Assembly: GCA_017428105.1 (NCBI GenBank)
Contig: JAFRRM010000017.1
Coordinates: forward strand, 19,391-83,390
Source of the DNA: Lachnospiraceae bacterium
GTDB lineage: Bacteria > Bacillota > Clostridia > Lachnospirales > Lachnospiraceae
Length of the DNA: 64,000 bases
Reading direction: 5' to 3'
Position 1 is the first letter of the stretch. Each line of letters begins with the position of its first letter. The notes under the pieces are model-generated. The model ran no database searches, was not told the DNA's origin, and saw nothing but the letters and a program-made list of their open reading frames with translations. Below, in pieces: positions 60,366 through 64,000 of this stretch. A program made the translations under genes and the position numbers.

Positions 60366-60662
60366 ATGGTCGAATTAAACAGCAAGCAGCGCAGCTATCT
60401 GATGAAACTGGCGGCTGCGCAGGATCCCATTTTCCAGATCGGGAAGGCGGGGCTGACGCCGGAGGTCTGCACCGCCGTCAGCGAAGCGCTGGAGGCTCGG
60501 GAACTGGTCAAAATTGCTTTACTCAAGAATTGCTTTGACGATATCCGCAATCTGGCGGAAGCGCTGGCCGGCCGCACCCGTTCGCAGGTGGTGACGGTCA
60601 TCGGGCGGAAGATCGTGCTCTACCGCCCGTCCAAGACAAAGAAAGTGATCGAACTGCCGTGA
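60366..60662 (+). CDS. yhbY: YhbY-type CRM-domain RNA-binding protein
   Basis: 98 residues, a single CRM domain: LNSKQRSYLMKLA, FQIGKAGLTPEV and the GxxG-like loop VVTVIGRKIVLYRPS. Such proteins bind pre-50S rRNA. ATG 60366 follows GGAAGG. The TGA stop overlaps the GTG of nadD. Gene order yhbY-nadD-yqeK-rsfS is conserved in Firmicutes. Confidence 0.93.
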   Translation: MVELNSKQRSYLMKLAAAQDPIFQIGKAGLTPEVCTAVSEALEARELVKIALLKNCFDDIRNLAEALAGRTRSQVVTVIGRKIVLYRPSKTKKVIELP

Positions 60663-61852
60663 AGGAAAACAGCAGGCACATAGCCGTGGTGGGCGGTACG
60701 TTCGACCCCATCCACGCCGGTCACATTCAGCTGGGCCGGGCGGCACTGGCGGCGCTGCCGCTGGATGAGGTCTGGTTCATGCCTTCCGGCTCCAATAATT
60801 ACCGCTCCGTGCTGGGCTTAAGGGCCGAAAAGCGGCACCGCGAAGCCATGGTGCGGCTGGCGTTGGCCGGCGAACAGGAAGAGAAATTTGTCTTTTCGGA
60901 CTGGGAATGCGCCCAGCCCGGTTCGACGTATACTTCAAAAACCTTCGCTCAGCTCAACGCCATCTATCCGGAAGTGACCTGGTATTACGTGGTCGGCGCG
61001 GACACGCTGTTCGCCCTCAAATACTGGGAGGAGCCGGAACTCATCTGCAACTCCGTGGTCCTGCTCGCCGCCGGCCGCCGGGAACAGGTGGAGGACAGCT
61101 CGCTGCAGGATACGGCGCGGACGCTGCGGGAAAAATACGGCGCGGACATCCGCTTCATCCCCTGGGAGGACATCCCGGTCTCATCCACGCAGATCCGGCA
61201 GAAGCACCGGGACGGCAAACTGACGCGGGAGGATCTGCCCTCCGGCGTTTTCAGTTATCTGAAAGCCCATCATCTCTACCGTTCCCTGGAGGAACTGAGC
61301 GACACGGAGATCCTGGACCGCTGCGACGCCACCCCGCAGGAGCGCGAATACTACGAGCGCCTCATGGGCATGCTGAAGCCCCGCCGCGTGCGCCACAGCC
61401 TGGGCGTCATGCATATGGCGATGCTGCTGGCGGACGGGTACCGCAACGTCTCCGTGGAACAGGCCCGGCTGGCCGGCCTGCTGCATGACTGCGGCCGCAC
61501 AGAGAACAATGTGCTGAATGCGCTGGGCCACGCGCCGGCCGGCGCGCAGATCGCCAGGAGGATGTTCGGCGTGACGGACGAATCCGTCCTGAGCGCCATC
61601 CGCTGGCATACCACGGGGCGGCCGGGGATGACGGAGCTGGAGAAGATCATTTACATCGCGGATTACATCGAGCCCTTCCGGGCGACGATGGTGGACCTGG
61701 ACAAGGCCCGCCGGATCGCCTACACCGACCTGGAGCAGGCGGTGGCCTTCATGGGGGAGAGCACCATCCGCTATCTGCAGTCCCGGGGCGAGGACATCGA
61801 CCCCATCACCCTGGAGACCGTCAAATATTACCGGGACCGCACCGTCCGGTAA
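60659..61852 (+). CDS. nadD: NadD-YqeK fusion: nicotinate-nucleotide adenylyltransferase plus HD-domain Ap4A hydrolase
   Basis: 397 residues. Residues 1-200 are NadD (VGGTFDPIHAGHIQLGRAAL, and the late ISSTQIRQ-like VSSTQIRQKHRDG), making deamido-NAD from NaMN. Residues about 215-397 are YqeK, a symmetrical Ap4A hydrolase with HD-domain ligands in RRVRHSLGVMHMA, LLHDCGR, GHAPAGA and IYIADYIE. These are usually two adjacent genes. GTG 60659 overlaps the yhbY stop. Confidence 0.93.
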   Translation: MKENSRHIAVVGGTFDPIHAGHIQLGRAALAALPLDEVWFMPSGSNNYRSVLGLRAEKRHREAMVRLALAGEQEEKFVFSDWECAQPGSTYTSKTFAQLNAIYPEVTWYYVVGADTLFALKYWEEPELICNSVVLLAAGRREQVEDSSLQDTARTLREKYGADIRFIPWEDIPVSSTQIRQKHRDGKLTREDLPSGVFSYLKAHHLYRSLEELSDTEILDRCDATPQEREYYERLMGMLKPRRVRHSLGVMHMAMLLADGYRNVSVEQARLAGLLHDCGRTENNVLNALGHAPAGAQIARRMFGVTDESVLSAIRWHTTGRPGMTELEKIIYIADYIEPFRATMVDLDKARRIAYTDLEQAVAFMGESTIRYLQSRGEDIDPITLETVKYYRDRTVR

Positions 61853-61870
61853 GCAGGAAAAGGAGTTTTT

Positions 61871-62236
61871 ATGGAATACAGCCCGAAACAGCAAATGGAG
61901 ACCCTGTACCGCGTTCTGTCGGAGAAGCAGGGGCAGGACATCACCGTCATTGACATCAGCGAGATCAGCACGCTGGCGGATTACTTTATCATCACCCACG
62001 GCAACAACACGCCGCACGTGGACTCCCTGGTGGACGCCGCCGAGGAAGCCATGGACAAGCTGGGCATCCCCTGCCGCAGCCGCGAAGGCCTGCGGGGCGG
62101 CCGCTGGGTACTGCTGGATTACGGCGACGTGGTGGTGAACGTCTTCTCCAAGGAAGACCGGATGTGGTACGACCTGGAGCGCATCTGGCGCGACGGCAGG
62201 CGCGTGGATCCGGAAGAGTCCGGTGAGGAAAAATGA
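61871..62236 (+). CDS. rsfS: Ribosomal silencing factor RsfS
   Basis: 121 residues. It binds uL14 and blocks subunit joining in starvation. DISEISTLADYFIITHGNN and the later RWVLLDYGDVVVNVFSKEDRMWYDLERIW are diagnostic. AAAAGGAG precedes ATG 61871. Its last four bases overlap the next gene. Confidence 0.95.
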   Translation: MEYSPKQQMETLYRVLSEKQGQDITVIDISEISTLADYFIITHGNNTPHVDSLVDAAEEAMDKLGIPCRSREGLRGGRWVLLDYGDVVVNVFSKEDRMWYDLERIWRDGRRVDPEESGEEK

Positions 62237-63021
62237 GCCGCGGACCGGAGATGTCTGCGGAGACCGCCCGGCGGAAAAAACGCCGGGACCGGGAGGGCCG
62301 CGACCGCCAGCCCGCCTGGCTGTGGATCGTGATCCTGTTCGCTCTGGCGTCGCTGATCGCCGCCTGGGCTTCTTCCTGCGGGCGCCGGCAGGCCTCCTAT
62401 GCGGACGTCCCGCTCACCGCGGAGCACCGCACGCGCCTGGAACTGGCTTCCCTGCGGGAGACGCCGTATTTCACGGACCGCGTCGGCTGGCTGGAGGCCA
62501 ACCGGAAGCAGGCGGAAAAGGGACTGCGCTATTTCTATGAGAAGACCGGTGTGCAGCCGCATCTGTACGTCCGCAGCGTAATGGGAGACCGTACCGCGGA
62601 CCGGGCGGAGATGGACGGCTACGCGCAGGCGCTGTACGGGAGTCTCTTCAGCGACGAGGGGCATCTGCTGATCCTGGCGGACGAGCAGCCGGACCGGGAG
62701 GAACCGTTCCTGGTGGGCTTCGCGGCGGGACGCATGGCGGCCTCCGTCATGGATGAGGAAGCGCTCTCGATCCTGGAGGCCTATTGGAAGGCCGGCTTTG
62801 CGGAGGGCGAGAGCCTGACGGCCCCGCAGAAAGCGGCGGCGGCCGGCGACGTGCTGCGCCGCACGGCGGACAACATCATGGGCGTGGAGAACAGCTCCGG
62901 CTGGGTGATCGCCCTGATCGTGCTCGTGTCCCTGCTCCTGCTGCTGGCCGCGCGGGATTTCCTGCGGAACTGGAACCGGCTGAAGAAAAAAGAGGCACAA
63001 GCGCCGGACGGAAACGCTTGA
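62233..63021 (+). CDS. Membrane protein of unknown function (possible TPM-like domain)
   Basis: 262 residues. N-terminal basic stretch (AETARRKKRRDREGR), a membrane helix at about residues 28-48, an extracytoplasmic domain of about 160 residues with TPM-like patterns (ALYGSLFSDEGHLLILADEQ ... FAAGRMAASVMDEEALSILEAYW), and a second helix near the C-terminus (about 222-242). The overlap with rsfS suggests a shared transcript. A link to the downstream PspA is plausible but unproven. Confidence 0.65.
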   Translation: MSRGPEMSAETARRKKRRDREGRDRQPAWLWIVILFALASLIAAWASSCGRRQASYADVPLTAEHRTRLELASLRETPYFTDRVGWLEANRKQAEKGLRYFYEKTGVQPHLYVRSVMGDRTADRAEMDGYAQALYGSLFSDEGHLLILADEQPDREEPFLVGFAAGRMAASVMDEEALSILEAYWKAGFAEGESLTAPQKAAAAGDVLRRTADNIMGVENSSGWVIALIVLVSLLLLLAARDFLRNWNRLKKKEAQAPDGNA

Positions 63022-63108
63022 CCGCGCCTGATTTTTTCCGTACAATAGAAAGGAACGGAAAGGGGTCCGCCCCTGTTTGATATCACTTTTTTGCAAAAGG
63101 AGTAGAAG

Positions 63109-63795
63109 ATGGGTATTTTACAGCGTTTTAAAGACATCATTTCTTCCAACGTCAACGCGATGCTGGACAAGGCCGAAGATCCCGAGAAGATGATCGAGCA
63201 GTACCTGCGCGAGCTGACCGGCGACCTGGCGGAAGTCAAGCGCGAGACCGCTTCCGTGATGGCGGATGAAGCCAAGGCGAAGCGCAACCTGATCGCGAAC
63301 CAGGAAGAAGTCGAAAAGTACACCGCAATGGCGAAGAAAGCCCTGGCGGCCGGCGACGAGGAATCTGCCAAGATCTTCATCAAGAAGAAACAGTCCCTGG
63401 AAGAAGTGGGCGAATCCCTGCAGCAGATGTACGACGTGGCGGCCTCCAATTCCGCCAAGATGCGCCAGATGCACGACAAGCTGGTCCATGACCTGCAGGA
63501 GCTGCAGCAGCGCAAGGCCGTGATCCAGGCCAAGATCAAGATCGCGAAGGCGCAGCAGAAGGTCAACGAAGCGGCCAAGAACTCCGCGGCCAACAAGGCG
63601 GAAGCCTCCCTGGGCGCTTTCTCCCGCATCGAGGAGAAGGTCGACCACATGCTGGACGAAGCCAACGCGATGGCGGAACTGCAGATGGAACCGGTGGACG
63701 AGACCATGGCGGCGGAAGCCCGCTACCACGAAGCCCTGTCCAACAGCAAGGTGGATGCCGAGCTGGAAGCCATGAAGGCGGAGCTGGGTCTCTGA
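63109..63795 (+). CDS. pspA: PspA/IM30 membrane-stress protein
   Basis: 228 residues, nearly all helical: MGILQRFKDIISSNVNAMLDKAEDPEKMIEQYL is the classic N-terminus (core DIISSNVNAMLDKAEDP), then long coiled coils with KAQQKVNEA and SLGAFSRIEEKVDHM. It assembles on damaged inner-membrane surfaces. AAAAGGAG precedes ATG 63109 and a strong terminator follows. Confidence 0.95.
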   Translation: MGILQRFKDIISSNVNAMLDKAEDPEKMIEQYLRELTGDLAEVKRETASVMADEAKAKRNLIANQEEVEKYTAMAKKALAAGDEESAKIFIKKKQSLEEVGESLQQMYDVAASNSAKMRQMHDKLVHDLQELQQRKAVIQAKIKIAKAQQKVNEAAKNSAANKAEASLGAFSRIEEKVDHMLDEANAMAELQMEPVDETMAAEARYHEALSNSKVDAELEAMKAELGL

Positions 63796-63826
63796 ATCGC
63801 GGAGCCCTGAAGGCCTGCGGCAGCAG

Positions 63827-63858
63827 AAAAGGGACGGCCGAAAAGCCGTCCCCTTTTT
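63827..63858 (+). terminator. Terminator of pspA
   Basis: AAAAGGGACGGC / GCCGTCCCCTTTTT arms, about 30 bases after the stop. Confidence 0.9.
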
Positions 63859-63864
63859 ATCTGA

Positions 63865-64000
63865 TGAAAACCACGCGATAGTCGCGTGGTTCCAAAAAGC
63901 TTAAGCGATGAGCCAGACAGAAAAACTCCTAATGTGTATAATAAAAGCGTGACCTGCCAGTTACGCGAAATACACATTAGGAGGACAGTCATGCCAGAGC
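63865..64000 (+). mobile_element. Probable left end of an IS200/IS605-type element (cut by window edge)
   Basis: An AACCACGCGA-TAG-TCGCGTGGTT hairpin (63869-63891) lies close to a TGTGTATAATAAAAG promoter-like segment and an AGGAGG-preceded ATG at 63991. IS200-type elements start with such subterminal hairpins before tnpA. The call relies on layout only, as the coding part lies outside. Confidence 0.45.
63991..64000 (+). CDS. Start of a truncated ORF, possible tnpA
   Basis: ATGCCAGAGC, preceded by AGGAGGACAGTC. Only the first three codons (MPE) are in the window; the transposase identity is inferred from the upstream hairpin. Confidence 0.35.

Noticed and set aside
63723..63992. Minus-strand frame of 89 codons at the right edge
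   Set aside because: It overlaps the end of pspA, its terminator and the IS-like end in antisense; no ribosome binding site or homology.

Overview
The window reads as a high-GC member of the Clostridia (Firmicutes), probably a gut or rumen anaerobe close to Lachnospiraceae. This rests on family content and synteny: paired glgC/glgD, the prsA-like/mfd/pth block, the yhbY/nadD-yqeK/rsfS block, GPH and NhaC transporters, Clostridia-type small lipoproteins and strong AGGAGG ribosome binding sites. No rRNA or tRNA gene was seen. The right edge runs into what looks like the left end of an IS200/IS605 element.

1-6.5 kb (minus strand): a truncated NhaC antiporter, a stand-alone FakA-type C-terminal domain, diaminopropionate ammonia-lyase, and a metal-efflux operon (HMA chaperone plus P1B ATPase) whose promoter carries a textbook ArsR/SmtB operator. 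6.6-18 kb: the most notable system, a two-armed sulfosugar cluster. The minus arm encodes a fucose-isomerase-type sugar isomerase, a YihQ-like GH31 sulfoquinovosidase and a GPH symporter. The plus arm encodes a split transketolase, an RpiB-like isomerase and an iron-type alcohol dehydrogenase. Together these match the transketolase-dependent sulfoglycolysis (sulfo-TK) route from sulfoquinovose to isethionate. Four unrelated minus-strand genes lie between the arms.

18-29.5 kb: housekeeping and accessory genes (lipoprotein, GNAT, esterase, CASTOR/POLLUX-like channel), then an SOS-type cassette (self-cleaving XRE-S24 repressor, SRAP, Y-family polymerase, YolD-like protein), Nudix, GNAT, hydroxyacyl-CoA dehydrogenase and a YcxB-like protein. 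29.6-47 kb: transglutaminase-like lipoprotein, CobW-like protein, short alcohol dehydrogenase, CstA, a MoxR/VWA operon, a YhaN/YhaO pair with a degenerate ATPase, glgC-glgD followed by a translationally coupled ArsR-type metal sensor, and aminopeptidase P. 47-53.8 kb: citG remnant, PrsA-like foldase, Mfd, Pth (its 3' end supplied by a small terminal-inverted-repeat element) and MntP, apparently leaderless.

53.8-60.3 kb is a repeat-rich, duplicated accessory island: a holin-like type I toxin candidate and its decayed copy, two ECF sigma/anti-sigma-like pairs, a 58-residue CxxC peptide and lipoproteins. Three of these units share the same bipartite promoter motif at identical spacing, which suggests one ECF regulon. 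60.3-63.9 kb returns to conserved core genes (yhbY, nadD-yqeK, rsfS, a membrane protein, pspA).
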